This document shows, piece after piece, positions 27,933 through 38,289 of a DNA stretch of 64,000 nt (positions within the stretch are counted from its first letter, which is position 1; each line of letters starts with the position of its first letter). Position numbers and translations under genes: made by a program. Under the pieces are notes generated by a model. It did not search any database and was not told the DNA's origin. It saw nothing but the letters and a program-made list of their open reading frames with translations. Origin of the DNA: Thauera aromatica_A (GTDB taxonomy: Bacteria; Pseudomonadota; Gammaproteobacteria; Burkholderiales; Rhodocyclaceae); NCBI RefSeq assembly GCF_023093595.1, contig NZ_JALLIK010000100.1, positions 28,552 to 92,551 on the forward strand, given 5' to 3'.

Positions 27933-30230
27933 TCAGGCGGCGAGCACTTCGTCCGGGGCGGGCTGCGGCGGCACGGAGGCGGCCGTCGATGCCGGCGGTG
28001 CCGGTTGCGCATTCACCGCGTCGAGGAAGTCCTGTCCCCAGCGCTGGATGTCATTGTGGCAGACGATCTCGAACAACTCGCGCAGGCGCGCTTCGGCTTC
28101 GGCACGGTTCATCGCGATCGCGAAGTAGAGCTTGGCGGTGAGGTCGTGGAGATCGTGCGGGTTGGTCAGCACCGCGCCGTGCAGTTCCGCCGCCGCACCG
28201 GCGAATTCGGACAGCACGAGCACGCCCTGGCCGCCGATCAGGCCCTGGGTGGCGGCGTATTCCTTGGCGACGAGATTGAGGCCGTCGCGCAGCGGGGTGA
28301 TCCACATCACGTCGGCCATCGCATACCAGGCCACGACCTCTTCGAACGGCAGTGCGCGGAAGAAGAACTGCACCGGCGTCCAGCCGACGCGGGCGAAGCG
28401 GCCATTGACCTTGCCCACGGCCTGCTCGATGCGGGTCTGGAGCTCGTCGTAGACGGTCATCTCCTTCGCTGCCGGCACGCAGACCGCGAGCAGCGACACC
28501 TTGCCGCACAGCTCGGGGTGGGCTTCGAGCAGGCGCTCGAAGGCGACGAGCTTTTCCAGCGTGCCCTTGGTGTAGTCCAGGCGCTCGACCGACAGGATCA
28601 CGCGGGTGCCGGCGAGCTCGCGGCGCAGCGTGGCCAGCCGCGCGGTGGTCTGCGGTGCTGCCAGCACCGCGCGCACGCGCTCGACGTCGAGCCCCACCGG
28701 GTGGGCGCCGAGGCCGATGCGGCGACCGCCGGCTTCGATCACGGTGCTCACTTCATCGAGCCCGACGGCGCAGCCGTAGGTGAGGTAGCGCGGTGCGCAG
28801 GCCCGGGTCTCGAGCACTTTCAGCGGCCCTGTGCCGCGCGCGACATCGACGAAGTTCTCGGCCTGGCGCGGGATGTGAAAGCCGATGTAGTCGCACTGCA
28901 GCAGGCTGCCGACGATGTCGCGGCGCCAGGGCAGGACGTTGAACACATCGGCCGAAGGGAAGTAGGTATGGTGGAAGAAGGCAATCTTCAGGTCCGGGCG
29001 CAGCTCGCGCAGGGTCGCCGGCACCATCCACAAGTTGTAATCGTGGATCCACACTACCGCGCCTTCGGCGGCTTCGGCTGCGGTGCGTTCGGCGAACAGG
29101 CGGTTGACCTTGAGGAATACCGTCCAGTCCTCCTCGCGGAATACCGCGCGTTCCCAGAACGTGTGCAGCGTCGGCCAGAAGGCTTCCTTGGAGAAGCGCT
29201 TGTAGAAGGTGTCGACGTCGTCCTGGCTCAGCGCAACGCGGGCGGCGACGAGCTCCGGGTAGCGTTCGCGATCGACTTCGGTGTGGGTCTCGAAAGGCAG
29301 CGCCTTCTTCGGGTCGTGGACCGCCCAGGCCACCCACGAACCCTTGCGGCTGTTGCCGAAAAAGGACAGCAGGGTGGGGATGATGCCGTTCGGCGAACTC
29401 GGGCGGCGGCGGGCGAGGCGCCCGTTGTCGAACACTTCCTCGTACGGCAGGCGGTGATAGACCATCACCAGCTCGGCCTTGCCGGGCGCGTCCATGGCCT
29501 GGACTTCGGCCTCGATGCCGCTGCCGCCGAGAAAACCGAAGTGGGCCATCGCCTCGAGAATCCCTCCGCAGCCGGTGTGGATCGCGTGCAGTACCCGTGT
29601 GCGGTCGCGGGTGGCCTCGAGCAGGGCGGGTTCGGACTCGCCGACGCAGACGCCGATGAAGCCCGCTTCGTACATCGACAGGTCGTTCAGAGTGTCGCCG
29701 GCGACCAGCACCGAGTCGTGCTCGAGACCGAGATGGCGGACCAGCGCGGACAGCGTGCTGCCCTTGTTCACGCCGCGCGGCAGGATGTCGAGATAGCGCT
29801 GCGCCGAATGGAGCACATCGCAGCCGAGTCCGGCGGCGACCTCCCCGATCCTGGCGTCGACCGCTTCGGCCGTGCAGAAGTAGGAGCAGCGCCGCTGCTG
29901 CGGGACTTCCTGGCGTTCGAGGGCGCCGAACGCGGCCATCGCCTGGGCGACCGTGTGTTCGCCCGGCCAGCGCGCATCGATGTCCGACTGCAGCGGCTGC
30001 ACGGGCTGGCGGCTGCGGCCGTCGACGATGGTCGCGCCGACGTCGCAGATGATGTAATCGGGCACCGGGATGGTCGGGTCGGAGAGGATCGGCAGCACCA
30101 CTTCCAGACCGCGGCCGGTGACGAAGGCGAGCTTGATTCCGGGGTGGGCGCCGATCAGCTGGTAGAGGCGCTGGCGGTTTTCCGGGTGGCCGGCGAGGAA
30201 GGTGCCGTCGAGATCGGTGGCGAGCAGCAT
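27933..30230 (-). CDS. ggpPS: Bifunctional glucosylglycerol-phosphate synthase/phosphatase
   Basis: A 765-residue fusion. Residues 1-240 are a HAD phosphatase of the sucrose/glucosylglycerol-phosphatase type (TDLDGTFLAG, VTGRG, GVNKGSTL, AGDTLNDLSMY). From about 245 to 735 is a GT20 glycosyltransferase (IHDYNLWMVP, FHHTYFPSADVFNVLPW, ERLDYTKGTLEKL, PLRDGLNLVAKEY). HDYN in place of the HDYHL of OtsA is typical of glucosylglycerol-phosphate synthase as I recall it. The phosphatase-first fusion is known from marine and soil proteobacteria. It would make the osmolyte glucosylglycerol from ADP-glucose and glycerol-3-phosphate. AAGGAG precedes the ATG at 30230. Trehalose synthesis is the alternative, judged less likely. 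mscS follows. Confidence 0.85.
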   Translation of the reverse strand: MLLATDLDGTFLAGHPENRQRLYQLIGAHPGIKLAFVTGRGLEVVLPILSDPTIPVPDYIICDVGATIVDGRSRQPVQPLQSDIDARWPGEHTVAQAMAAFGALERQEVPQQRRCSYFCTAEAVDARIGEVAAGLGCDVLHSAQRYLDILPRGVNKGSTLSALVRHLGLEHDSVLVAGDTLNDLSMYEAGFIGVCVGESEPALLEATRDRTRVLHAIHTGCGGILEAMAHFGFLGGSGIEAEVQAMDAPGKAELVMVYHRLPYEEVFDNGRLARRRPSSPNGIIPTLLSFFGNSRKGSWVAWAVHDPKKALPFETHTEVDRERYPELVAARVALSQDDVDTFYKRFSKEAFWPTLHTFWERAVFREEDWTVFLKVNRLFAERTAAEAAEGAVVWIHDYNLWMVPATLRELRPDLKIAFFHHTYFPSADVFNVLPWRRDIVGSLLQCDYIGFHIPRQAENFVDVARGTGPLKVLETRACAPRYLTYGCAVGLDEVSTVIEAGGRRIGLGAHPVGLDVERVRAVLAAPQTTARLATLRRELAGTRVILSVERLDYTKGTLEKLVAFERLLEAHPELCGKVSLLAVCVPAAKEMTVYDELQTRIEQAVGKVNGRFARVGWTPVQFFFRALPFEEVVAWYAMADVMWITPLRDGLNLVAKEYAATQGLIGGQGVLVLSEFAGAAAELHGAVLTNPHDLHDLTAKLYFAIAMNRAEAEARLRELFEIVCHNDIQRWGQDFLDAVNAQPAPPASTAASVPPQPAPDEVLAA

Positions 30231-30426
30231 GTGCGGTTCTCCTTGTGGGTGAACGCCGACATCGGTGCCGACTGGTTCGATTCGGAATGCCCGGCAAGGG
30301 GAGGGGGCGGCGGTGGGAGCGCTGGCGGCCGCGCCGGGAGGGCTTGCGTGCGGCGGTGCTTGGGGCCGGAGGGGCTGATGCTGCAGCTGTGGCCGCCGCG
30401 GTGCCGGACGGAACGTTTGGACAAAT

Positions 30427-30456
30427 ATTGTAAGCCGGTTTTGCTGCGATGCACAA
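30427..30456 (-). promoter_or_regulatory. Candidate promoter of ggpPS
   Basis: On the minus strand TTGTGC (30456-30451) and TACAAT (30432-30427) are 18 bp apart, giving a start near 30420 and a leader of about 190 bases before the ATG at 30230. The remainder of the 325-bp gap 30231-30555 is GC-rich and shows nothing else recognisable. Confidence 0.4.
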
Positions 30457-30555
30457 CCCGTAGTCGCAGGCGCGCTCGGGCAAGGGCGGCTTGTTGCCGG
30501 CAGCCGCTCCCGCGACAATCGGCCTTTTATCGACCTGCTACGGGAAGGATCGGCA

Positions 30556-30957
30556 ATGATCAGGGTCGCAACAAGGATGGCGCTGTTTCTCGGGCTGGCC
30601 CTCGGCGGCCTGCCCGGGCTTGCCCAGCAGGGCGGCGAGGGCGGGGCCTTGCGCCTCGAATGCGGGGGGATCGGCCTCGAAGAGTCGCAGCGCATGCGCG
30701 CCGATGCGCCGATGCATGCGCTGACGCTGCTGTTTTCCACCGTCGACGGCGCCTATCTGGCCGATGTGGCGACGCGCATCGACGATCCGCTCGCCGGGCG
30801 CCGCGTCGAAGCCTTGTGCGGGCCGATCGGCCAGGTCGATGTCGCGGAGGCGGGGCGCTATCGGATCACCGCGCGTTTCGGCGGCGTCACCCAGGAACAC
30901 TGGGTCGATCTGGTGCCGGGCGGCGGTGCGCGCCTGGCGCTGCGGTGGACGGAATAA
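30556..30957 (+). CDS. Small exported protein with carboxypeptidase-regulatory-like fold
   Basis: A 133-residue hypothetical protein. Residues 1-23 (MIRVATRMALFLGLALGGLPGLAQ) form a signal peptide with a cut after GLA. The mature part has two cysteines (LECGG and ALCGP) that could pair, and beta-rich strands such as GRYRITARFGG and EHWVDLVPGG, like small carboxypeptidase-regulatory or transthyretin-like periplasmic domains. GGAAGGATC lies before the ATG. It is 51 bp upstream of trpS but the spacer has its own promoter, so a joint role is unlikely. Function unknown. Confidence 0.7.
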   Translation: MIRVATRMALFLGLALGGLPGLAQQGGEGGALRLECGGIGLEESQRMRADAPMHALTLLFSTVDGAYLADVATRIDDPLAGRRVEALCGPIGQVDVAEAGRYRITARFGGVTQEHWVDLVPGGGARLALRWTE

Positions 30958-30973
30958 GCGGCCCGGGGGCTCT

Positions 30974-30981
30974 GCTAAACT
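30974..30981 (+). promoter_or_regulatory. Extended -10 promoter element of trpS
   Basis: TGCTAAACT (TG at 30973-30974, TAAACT at 30976-30981) is an extended -10 box of a type common in this genome group, about 28 bases before the trpS ATG. No convincing -35 was seen. Confidence 0.4.
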
Positions 30982-31008
30982 CGCGCCTTTGTCCGGCCGG
31001 AGCAATCC

Positions 31009-32319
31009 ATGACTGTCCAGCGCGTTCTCACCGGGATCACCACCTCGGGCACGCCCCACCTCGGCAACTACGCCGGTGCGATCCGCCCGGCGGTCGCCGC
31101 CAGCCGCCACCCCGGGGTCGAGAGCTTCTACTTCCTCGCCGACTACCACGCGCTGATCAAGACCGCCGATCCGGCGCGGGTGCAGCGCTCGACGCTGGAA
31201 ATCGCCGCCACCTGGCTCGCCGCCGGGCTCGACACCGGGCGGGTGTGGTTCTACCGCCAGTCCGACATCCCCGAGATTCCCGAGCTGACCTGGCTGCTCA
31301 CCTGTGTCGCCGGCAAGGGCCTGCTCAACCGCGCCCACGCCTACAAGGCGGCGGTGGACAAGAACGCCGCCGACGGCCTCGACCCCGATGCCGGGGTCAG
31401 CATGGGGCTGTTCATGTATCCGGTGCTGATGGCCGCCGACATCCTGATGTTCAAGGCCAACTCGGTGCCGGTCGGGCGCGACCAGATCCAGCACCTCGAG
31501 ATGGCGCGCGACATCGCCGGCAGCTTCAACCACCTCTATGGCGAGCACTTCGTCCTGCCGGAAGCGGCGATCGATGCCTCGGTGGCGACCCTGCCCGGGC
31601 TCGACGGGCGCAAGATGAGCAAGAGCTACGACAACACCATCCCGCTGTTCGCGCCGCCGGCTGAGCTGAAGAAGCTGATCTTCTCCATCGTCACCGACTC
31701 GAAGGCGCCGGGCGAGCCCAAGGACGCCGACGGTTCGGCGCTGTTCCAGCTCTACCAGGCCTTCTCCAGCGCCGAAGAAGCGCGCGCGATGCGCACCGCC
31801 TTCGACGACGGCATCGCCTGGGGCGAAGCCAAGCAGGCGCTGTTCGAGCGTATCGAGGGCGCGGTGGCGCCGATGCGCGACCAATACCAGGCGCTGATCG
31901 CCGAGCCGGCGCGGATCGAGCGCCAGCTGCGCGAAGGCGCGGAGAAGGCGCGCGTGCTCGCCGCCCCCTTCCTCGCCGAGCTGCGCCACGCCGTCGGCCT
32001 GCGCAGCCTCGCCACCGCGCCCGCCGCGGCGGGCGCGGCGAAGCCGAAACCCGCCGCGCTGCCGCAGTTCAAGCAGTACCGCGAAGCCGACGGCCGCTTC
32101 CATTTCAAGCTCGTCGATGGCGACGGCCGCCTGCTGCTGCAGGGCGCCGGCTTCGCCTCGCCGCGCGAGGCGGGCGCGGTGGTGGCGGCGCTCAAGCAGG
32201 GCGCCGCGTTCGCGGTCGAGGGCGCGGCCGTCGTGGTCGACGGGCAGAACGTGGCCGCACTGGCCGAGGACGTGAGCCCCGCCGAGCTCACCGAGGCCCT
32301 GGCGGCGTTCGCCGCCTGA
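31009..32319 (+). CDS. trpS: Tryptophan-tRNA ligase with C-terminal extension
   Basis: A class I aminoacyl-tRNA synthetase of 436 residues that charges tRNA-Trp. The HIGH-like motif is TPHLGNYAG (about residue 13), and the KMSKS loop is GRKMSKSYDNT (about residue 201). The tryptophan-pocket helix segment MAADILMFKANSVPVGRDQ is present. The usual TrpS is about 334 residues; here the catalytic and anticodon domains end near residue 335. A further 100 residues follow: an Ala/Pro linker and a domain reading FHFKLVDGDGRLLLQGAGF with SPREAGAVVAALK, which resembles the DUF1508/YegP fold. The extension may bind RNA or another partner. Confidence 0.95.
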   Translation: MTVQRVLTGITTSGTPHLGNYAGAIRPAVAASRHPGVESFYFLADYHALIKTADPARVQRSTLEIAATWLAAGLDTGRVWFYRQSDIPEIPELTWLLTCVAGKGLLNRAHAYKAAVDKNAADGLDPDAGVSMGLFMYPVLMAADILMFKANSVPVGRDQIQHLEMARDIAGSFNHLYGEHFVLPEAAIDASVATLPGLDGRKMSKSYDNTIPLFAPPAELKKLIFSIVTDSKAPGEPKDADGSALFQLYQAFSSAEEARAMRTAFDDGIAWGEAKQALFERIEGAVAPMRDQYQALIAEPARIERQLREGAEKARVLAAPFLAELRHAVGLRSLATAPAAAGAAKPKPAALPQFKQYREADGRFHFKLVDGDGRLLLQGAGFASPREAGAVVAALKQGAAFAVEGAAVVVDGQNVAALAEDVSPAELTEALAAFAA

Positions 32320-32384
32320 GCCGGCGGCGCGGTCGGGCAAGCCGGTCGCGCACGCAGCGGGCGGGCAGCCCGCAGCCCGGTCCT

Positions 32385-33236
32385 TCAATGCCGGGCGATC
32401 ACCACCTCGAGGTATTCGCCCGGCACCACCAGTGAATCCTCGCCGCCGACGTTGAGGGACTCGAGCAGGGCCATCAGGTCGGCATGGAGGTGGGCCTGGC
32501 CGGTCTCGTCGAGTGCGGCGAAGGCCTTGTGGGTGGGGCCGTAGTAGTTGCGGAAGATCTCGATCCAGTGTTCCGGCGAGCGGTAGCGGAAGTTGAAGCT
32601 GCGGCGGCTGCACCGGATGTCCTCGGCGTGGGCGCCGAACAGTTCCACCAGATAGGGCTCGTCGCCCCATTTCACCGGTGAGCGCAGCCCGGCCGGCGGC
32701 GGTACGTGCGCGCCGACGGTGCGGAACAGGCGGCCGATGAAGCCCTCCGGCGTCCATGCGGCGATGCCGATGCGCCCGCCCGGACGCACGACCCGCAGCA
32801 GCTCCTCGGCGGTGCGCTGGTGGTCGGGTGCGAACATCGCGCCGAAGGTGGACAGCGCGACGTCGAACTCGCCGTCGGCGAAGGGCAGGGCCTCGACGTC
32901 GGCGACCTGGAAGCGCACCGCCAGCCCTTCGGCGCGTGCGCGTGCGGCGGCCTTGTCGAGCAGCGTGGACACGTAGTCGGTGGACGTGACCTCGGCGAAG
33001 CGGCGCGCGGCGGCCAGCGTGGCGTTGCCGTTGCCGGCGGCGACATCGAGCACGCGCTCGCCGGCGCGCACGTCCGCGGTCTCGGCCAGGTGCTCGCCGA
33101 CGATCTGCAGGGTGGTGCCGATGACCGCGTAGTCGCCGCTGGCCCAGGTGGCCTGCTGGCGCTGCTTGATCGCGGCGAGATCCGGGGTGGCGGGGGCGCT
33201 GGCGATGGCCGCGCGCAGTTCGGTGGGGGCGTTCAT
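32385..33236 (-). CDS. Class I SAM-dependent methyltransferase
   Basis: A 283-residue methyltransferase of the UbiE/small-molecule type. Motif I is VLDVAAGNGNATLAAARR (residues about 62-79), motif II region contains FQVADVEALPFADGEFDVAL, and motif III is LLRVVRPGGRIGIAAWTPEG. The N terminus has no membrane or signal segment. The substrate is not identifiable. It is divergent from an AraC-type regulator with 182 bp between the two starts, a classic regulator-target arrangement, and convergent with trpS. Confidence 0.85.
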   Translation of the reverse strand: MNAPTELRAAIASAPATPDLAAIKQRQQATWASGDYAVIGTTLQIVGEHLAETADVRAGERVLDVAAGNGNATLAAARRFAEVTSTDYVSTLLDKAAARARAEGLAVRFQVADVEALPFADGEFDVALSTFGAMFAPDHQRTAEELLRVVRPGGRIGIAAWTPEGFIGRLFRTVGAHVPPPAGLRSPVKWGDEPYLVELFGAHAEDIRCSRRSFNFRYRSPEHWIEIFRNYYGPTHKAFAALDETGQAHLHADLMALLESLNVGGEDSLVVPGEYLEVVIARH

Positions 33237-33418
33237 CTGATGTCTCCTTGCTCTGGGGGTGGGGCGGACCTCTGTGGATCCGTGTCGGGCGTGACCGCGA
33301 CCGACGCCTGCATTCTTTCGCTGTGGCGGGTTCGATGCTTCACTGGAAATCCGGCAGGCTTGATCGTGCGTCCGCCCTTGCCCGCACGCGCCTGCCCGAT
33401 TTGCGGAGGTCCTGCCCG

Positions 33419-34486
33419 ATGGGGCGCGATACCCTGTCCGACCTGCTCGGCACCGTGCGCTTGCGTGCCGCGGTCTTCTACTACGTGAGCTGCTGGCGCA
33501 ACTGGGCGACCGAGGCGCCGCCGGCGCGCGAGATCGCCGCGGCGGTGATGCCCGGCGCCGATCACGTGATGGCCTTCCACATGGTCGTGCGCGGCAGCGG
33601 CTGGGCCGCGGTCAGCGGCGAGGTGCCGCTGCGGCTGGCGAGCGGCGACATCGTCGTGCTGCCGCATGGCGATGCGCACGTGATGTCGAGCGCACCCGGC
33701 CTGGCGGCCGAGCGCCTGCAGCCGGAGTGGGTGTTCGCCAACCGTGATGCACCGCGGCCGATCCCGGTCAGCTACCGCGACGGCATCGGCCTGCCCGCCC
33801 CGACCGCGCCCAGCGACGATGCCGATGCCGTGCTGGTGTGCGGCTTCCTGGGTTGCGACCTGCGCCCGTTCAACCCGCTGGTCGCCGCGCTGCCGCGGCT
33901 GCTGCACCTGCCGGCGGCGCGGGCCGGGGGCTGGATGGCGCACGTCATCGACCAGGCGGCGCGCGAGTCCGCCGAGCGCCGGGCGGGGGGCGACGCGGTG
34001 CTCGAGCGCCTGGCGGAGATGATGTTCGTCGACACCGTGCGCCGCTACCTCGACGACCTGCCCGCCGACGCCCGGGGCTGGCTGGCCGGGCTGCGCGACC
34101 GCCAGGTCGGGCGCGCGCTCGCGCTGCTGCATGGCGATCCGGCGCACGGATGGACGATCGACGAGCTCGGGCGGCAGGTCGGCCTGTCGCGCTCGGCCCT
34201 GCACGAGCGCTTCGTGCAGCTGCTCGGCCAGCCGCCGATGCACTACCTCGCGAGCTGGCGCATCCAGCTCGGCTCGCGCCTGCTGCGCGAGACCCGCCAC
34301 ACGGTGGCGGCGATCGCGGTGGAAGTCGGCTACGAGTCGGAAGCGGCGTTCTCGCGCAGCTTCAAGCGCCTGGTCGGCGTGCCGCCGGCGGCCTGGCGGC
34401 GGCAGGATCAGCCGGCCGTGCCGCCCACGGCATCCGCCACCACCACCTCGGTCAGCTCCGGCGCGCACAGCTCGATGAAGCGGTAG
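33419..34486 (+). CDS. AraC family transcriptional regulator with cupin sensor domain
   Basis: A 355-residue regulator. The N-terminal AraC cupin-type domain includes AFHMVVRGSGWAAVSGEVPLRLASGDIVVLPHGDAH. The C-terminal pair of helix-turn-helix motifs spans about 235-335 (GWTIDELGRQVGLSRSALHERF and HTVAAIAVEVGYESEAAFSRSFKRLVG). GGAGG at 33405-33409 fixes the ATG at 33419. The last 26 residues (QDQPAVPPTASATTT...) lie beyond the normal end of the family and are encoded opposite the 3' end of cysB, a 79-bp convergent overlap. The divergent methyltransferase gene is the likely target. Confidence 0.9.
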   Translation: MGRDTLSDLLGTVRLRAAVFYYVSCWRNWATEAPPAREIAAAVMPGADHVMAFHMVVRGSGWAAVSGEVPLRLASGDIVVLPHGDAHVMSSAPGLAAERLQPEWVFANRDAPRPIPVSYRDGIGLPAPTAPSDDADAVLVCGFLGCDLRPFNPLVAALPRLLHLPAARAGGWMAHVIDQAARESAERRAGGDAVLERLAEMMFVDTVRRYLDDLPADARGWLAGLRDRQVGRALALLHGDPAHGWTIDELGRQVGLSRSALHERFVQLLGQPPMHYLASWRIQLGSRLLRETRHTVAAIAVEVGYESEAAFSRSFKRLVGVPPAAWRRQDQPAVPPTASATTTSVSSGAHSSMKR

Positions 34487-35333
34487 GCGAAGCCGCGCAG
34501 GTAGTGGCCGCGGCGCACCGCGATGCGGGTGACGTTCTCGGCGAACAGGTGGGCGCTGTCGAGCTTGCGCAGGCCGCGGTCGCGCTCGGGGTCGAAGGCC
34601 ATCGAGGCCAGGATGCCGACGCCCAGCCCGAGTTCGACATAGGTCTTGATCACATCGGCATCCAGCGCCGACATCACCACATCGGGCGCCAGCCCGGCGC
34701 GGGTGAACGTCTGGTCGATCCGGGCGCGGCCGGTGAAGCCCTCGTGGTAGGTGATCACCGGGTGCGCGGCGATCGCCTCCAGGGTCAGCGGCTGCACCTG
34801 TTCCAGCGGGTGTCCGGCGGGGACGACCACGGCGTGCTGCCAGCCGTAATAAGGGAAGGAGGCGAGCTCCGGCACCTCGGCCAGCGCCTCGGTGGCGACG
34901 CCGATGTCGGCCTCGCCGTCGAGCAGCATCTGCACGATCTCGCCCGGGCTGCCCTGGTGCAGCTTCAGGTGAACTTTCGGATAGGCGCGTTTGAAGGCCG
35001 CGACCACGGTCGGCAGCACGTAGCGTGCCTGGGTATGGGTGGTGACCACGGTGAGCCGGCCTTCGTCGCGGTTGCTGTACTGCTCGGCCAGGCGCTTGAC
35101 GTTGGCGGCGTCGAGCAGCATGCGCTCGACCATCACCACCAGCTCCTTGCCCGGCGGGGTCAGGCCGAGCAGGCGCTTGCCCTTGCGCACGAAGAGCTCG
35201 ATGCCGAGCTCGTCCTCGAGGTCCTTGATGTGCTTGGACACCCCCGACTGCGAGGTGAACAGGGCGTTGGCGACCTCGGTGAGGTTGAAGCCGCGCCGCA
35301 CCGTCTCGCGGATGATCCGCAACTGCTGGAAGT

Positions 35334-35337
<4 letters not shown>
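34408..35337 (-). CDS. cysB: CysB-type LysR regulator of sulfur assimilation
   Basis: A 309-residue LysR regulator. The N terminus MNFQQLRIIRETVRRGFNLTEVANALFTSQSGVSKHIKDLEDELGIELFVR matches CysB (QQLRYIVEV... TSQPGISKQVRMLEDELGI) and not general LysR proteins. The effector domain carries TTHTQARYVLP and HQGSPGEIVQML, the CysB ligand loop for O-acetylserine or N-acetylserine. Its ATG overlaps the cysA stop (ATGA), so it is the last gene of the sulfate-uptake operon. It should activate cys genes under sulfur limitation. Its 3' end overlaps the AraC gene on the other strand. Confidence 0.9.
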
Positions 35338-36463
<1,126 letters not shown>

Positions 36464-36467
<4 letters not shown>

Positions 36468-37372
36468 GACTGTCCTTCGGAAACGTCGTACTGCGCGTGC
36501 GCGGCGCGGTGCTCGACCCAGGTCTTGACGCCCAGGGTCACCAGCGCCAGCAGTGCGAGCAGCGAGGCCACCGCGAAGGCGGCGGCGAACTGATATTCGT
36601 TGTAGAGGATCTCGACGTGCAGCGGCAGCGTGTTGGTCTGGCCGCGGATGTGGCCGGACACCACCGACACCGCGCCGAACTCGCCCATCGCGCGCGCGTT
36701 GGTCAGGATCACGCCGTACAGCAGGCCCCACTTGATGCTGGGCAGCGTGATGTGCCAGAAGGTCTGCAGGCCGTTGGCGCCGAGCACCACCGCGGCTTCC
36801 TCCTCCTCCTTGCCCTGCGCCTGCATCAGCGGGATCAGCTCGCGGGCGATGAAGGGGAAGGTCACGAACACGGTGGCGAGCACGATCCCGGGCACGGCGA
36901 AGATGATCTTGAGGTCGTGCTCCGCCAGCCACGGCCCGAACCAGCCCTGGGCGCCGAACACCAGCACGTAGATCAGGCCGGCGATCACCGGCGATACCGA
37001 GAACGGCAGGTCGATCAGCGTGATCAGGAAGTGCTTGCCGCGGAACTCGAACTTGGCGATCGCCCATGCCGCGCACACGCCGAACACCAGGTTCAGCGGC
37101 AGCGCGATCGCGGCGGCCAGCAGGGTCAGGCGCAGCGCCGACAGCGCGTCGGGGTCGACCAGCGCGGTGGCGTAGGTCTCCCAGCCCTTCCTCAGCGCCT
37201 CGACGAAGACCGCGATCAACGGCATCAGCAGGAATACCGCGAAGAAGCTGAGGACGGTGCCCAGGATCAGCCACTTCACCAGCGGCGTCTCGCGCGTCGC
37301 CGCGCGCGCCTCGAAGCGGGTCTGGCCGATGGCCTGGGCCGCGCCCAGGCGGAGTGTGGTCGCGCCGGCCAT
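36464..37372 (-). CDS. cysW: Sulfate ABC transporter permease CysW
   Basis: A 302-residue inner-membrane permease with six predicted helices. CysW features include WAIAKFEFRGKHFLITLIDLPFSVSPVIAGL and the EAA coupling loop EEEEAAVVLGANGLQTFWHITLPSIKWGLLYG. It starts one base after the cysT stop and its own stop overlaps the cysA start. It makes the channel together with CysT. Confidence 0.95.
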
Positions 37373-37373
37373 G

Positions 37374-38252
37374 TCAGCGGTCCCTCCCGGTGCGAGGTTT
37401 GGGAACTGAGGCGGTCCACCCCTGCAGGCCGTTGATGATCAGCAGCAGGGTGAAGGACAGGATCAGCATCACGGTCGCGATCGCGGTGGCGCCGGTGTAG
37501 TCGTACTGCTCGAGCTTGGTGATGATCATCAGCGGGGTGATCTCCGACACCATCGGGATGTTGCCGGCGATGAAGATCACCGAACCGTACTCGCCCACCG
37601 CGCGTGCGAAGGCGAGCGCGAAGCCGGTGAGCAGCGCCGGGAACAGGATCGGCAGGATCACGTGGCGGAAGGTCTGCCAGCGTTGTGCGCCGAGGCTGGT
37701 AGCGGCCTCTTCGAGCTCGGTGTCGAGGTCTTCCAGGATGGGCTGCACCGTGCGCACCACGAAGGGCAGGCCGATGAAGACCAGCGCCACCAGCACGCCG
37801 AGCGGCTTGAACGCGACCTGGATGCCGAGCGGTTCGAGGAACTGGCCGATCCAGCCGTTCTTGGCGTAGAGCGCGGTCAGCGCGATGCCGGCGACCGCGG
37901 TGGGCAGGGCGAAGGGCAGGTCCACCAGGGCGTCGATCAGCTTCTTGCCGGGAAAGGAGTAGCGCACCAGCGCCCACGCCAGCATCAGCCCGAACACCGC
38001 GTTGATCGCCGCTGCCGCGAGCGACATGCCGAAGGACAGCTTGTAGGACGCCACCACCCGCGGCGAGGTGACGACGTCCCAGAATTCGGCCAAGCTCAGC
38101 TCGGCCGTCTTCAGGAACACCGCGGTGAGCGGGATCAGTACGATCAGCGACAGGTAGCCGAGCGTGTAGCCGAGCGTCAGGTTGAAGCCGGGCAGGACGC
38201 GAAAGTGCGGTGGGGCGGAGGGGAAAGGCGTGGCCAGTGCTGCGGTGTCCAT
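37374..38252 (-). CDS. cysT: Sulfate ABC transporter permease CysT
   Basis: A 292-residue permease with six helices, first gene of the tight cysTWA-cysB run. Conserved CysT blocks are LPGFNLTLGYTLGYLSLIVLIPL, RYSFPGKKLIDALVDLPFALPTAVAGIALTALYA and the EAA loop ELEEAATSLGAQRWQTFRHVILP. The ATG at 38252 lies downstream of an AT-rich control island and 144 bp from the end of sbp, so the operon may have its own promoter in addition to read-through. Confidence 0.95.
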   Translation of the reverse strand: MDTAALATPFPSAPPHFRVLPGFNLTLGYTLGYLSLIVLIPLTAVFLKTAELSLAEFWDVVTSPRVVASYKLSFGMSLAAAAINAVFGLMLAWALVRYSFPGKKLIDALVDLPFALPTAVAGIALTALYAKNGWIGQFLEPLGIQVAFKPLGVLVALVFIGLPFVVRTVQPILEDLDTELEEAATSLGAQRWQTFRHVILPILFPALLTGFALAFARAVGEYGSVIFIAGNIPMVSEITPLMIITKLEQYDYTGATAIATVMLILSFTLLLIINGLQGWTASVPKPRTGRDR

Positions 38253-38289
38253 GATCGCTGTCGTGATTCGGGAATGCCTTCGAGTCTAG

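Noticed and set aside
27933..30230. Trehalose-6-phosphate synthase/phosphatase (otsA-otsB fusion) reading of this gene
   Set aside because: The phosphatase domain is first rather than last and is of the sucrose-phosphatase-like type, and the donor-site motif is HDYN rather than HDYHL, favouring glucosylglycerol-phosphate synthase.
28005..31664. Plus-strand frame of 1219 codons across ggpPS and trpS
   Set aside because: Antisense to ggpPS and out of frame in trpS; no family resemblance.
32340..32384. GC hairpin GCGGGC-GGGCA-GCCCGC between trpS and the methyltransferase
   Set aside because: Six base pairs with no T run on either side; expected by chance at this base composition.
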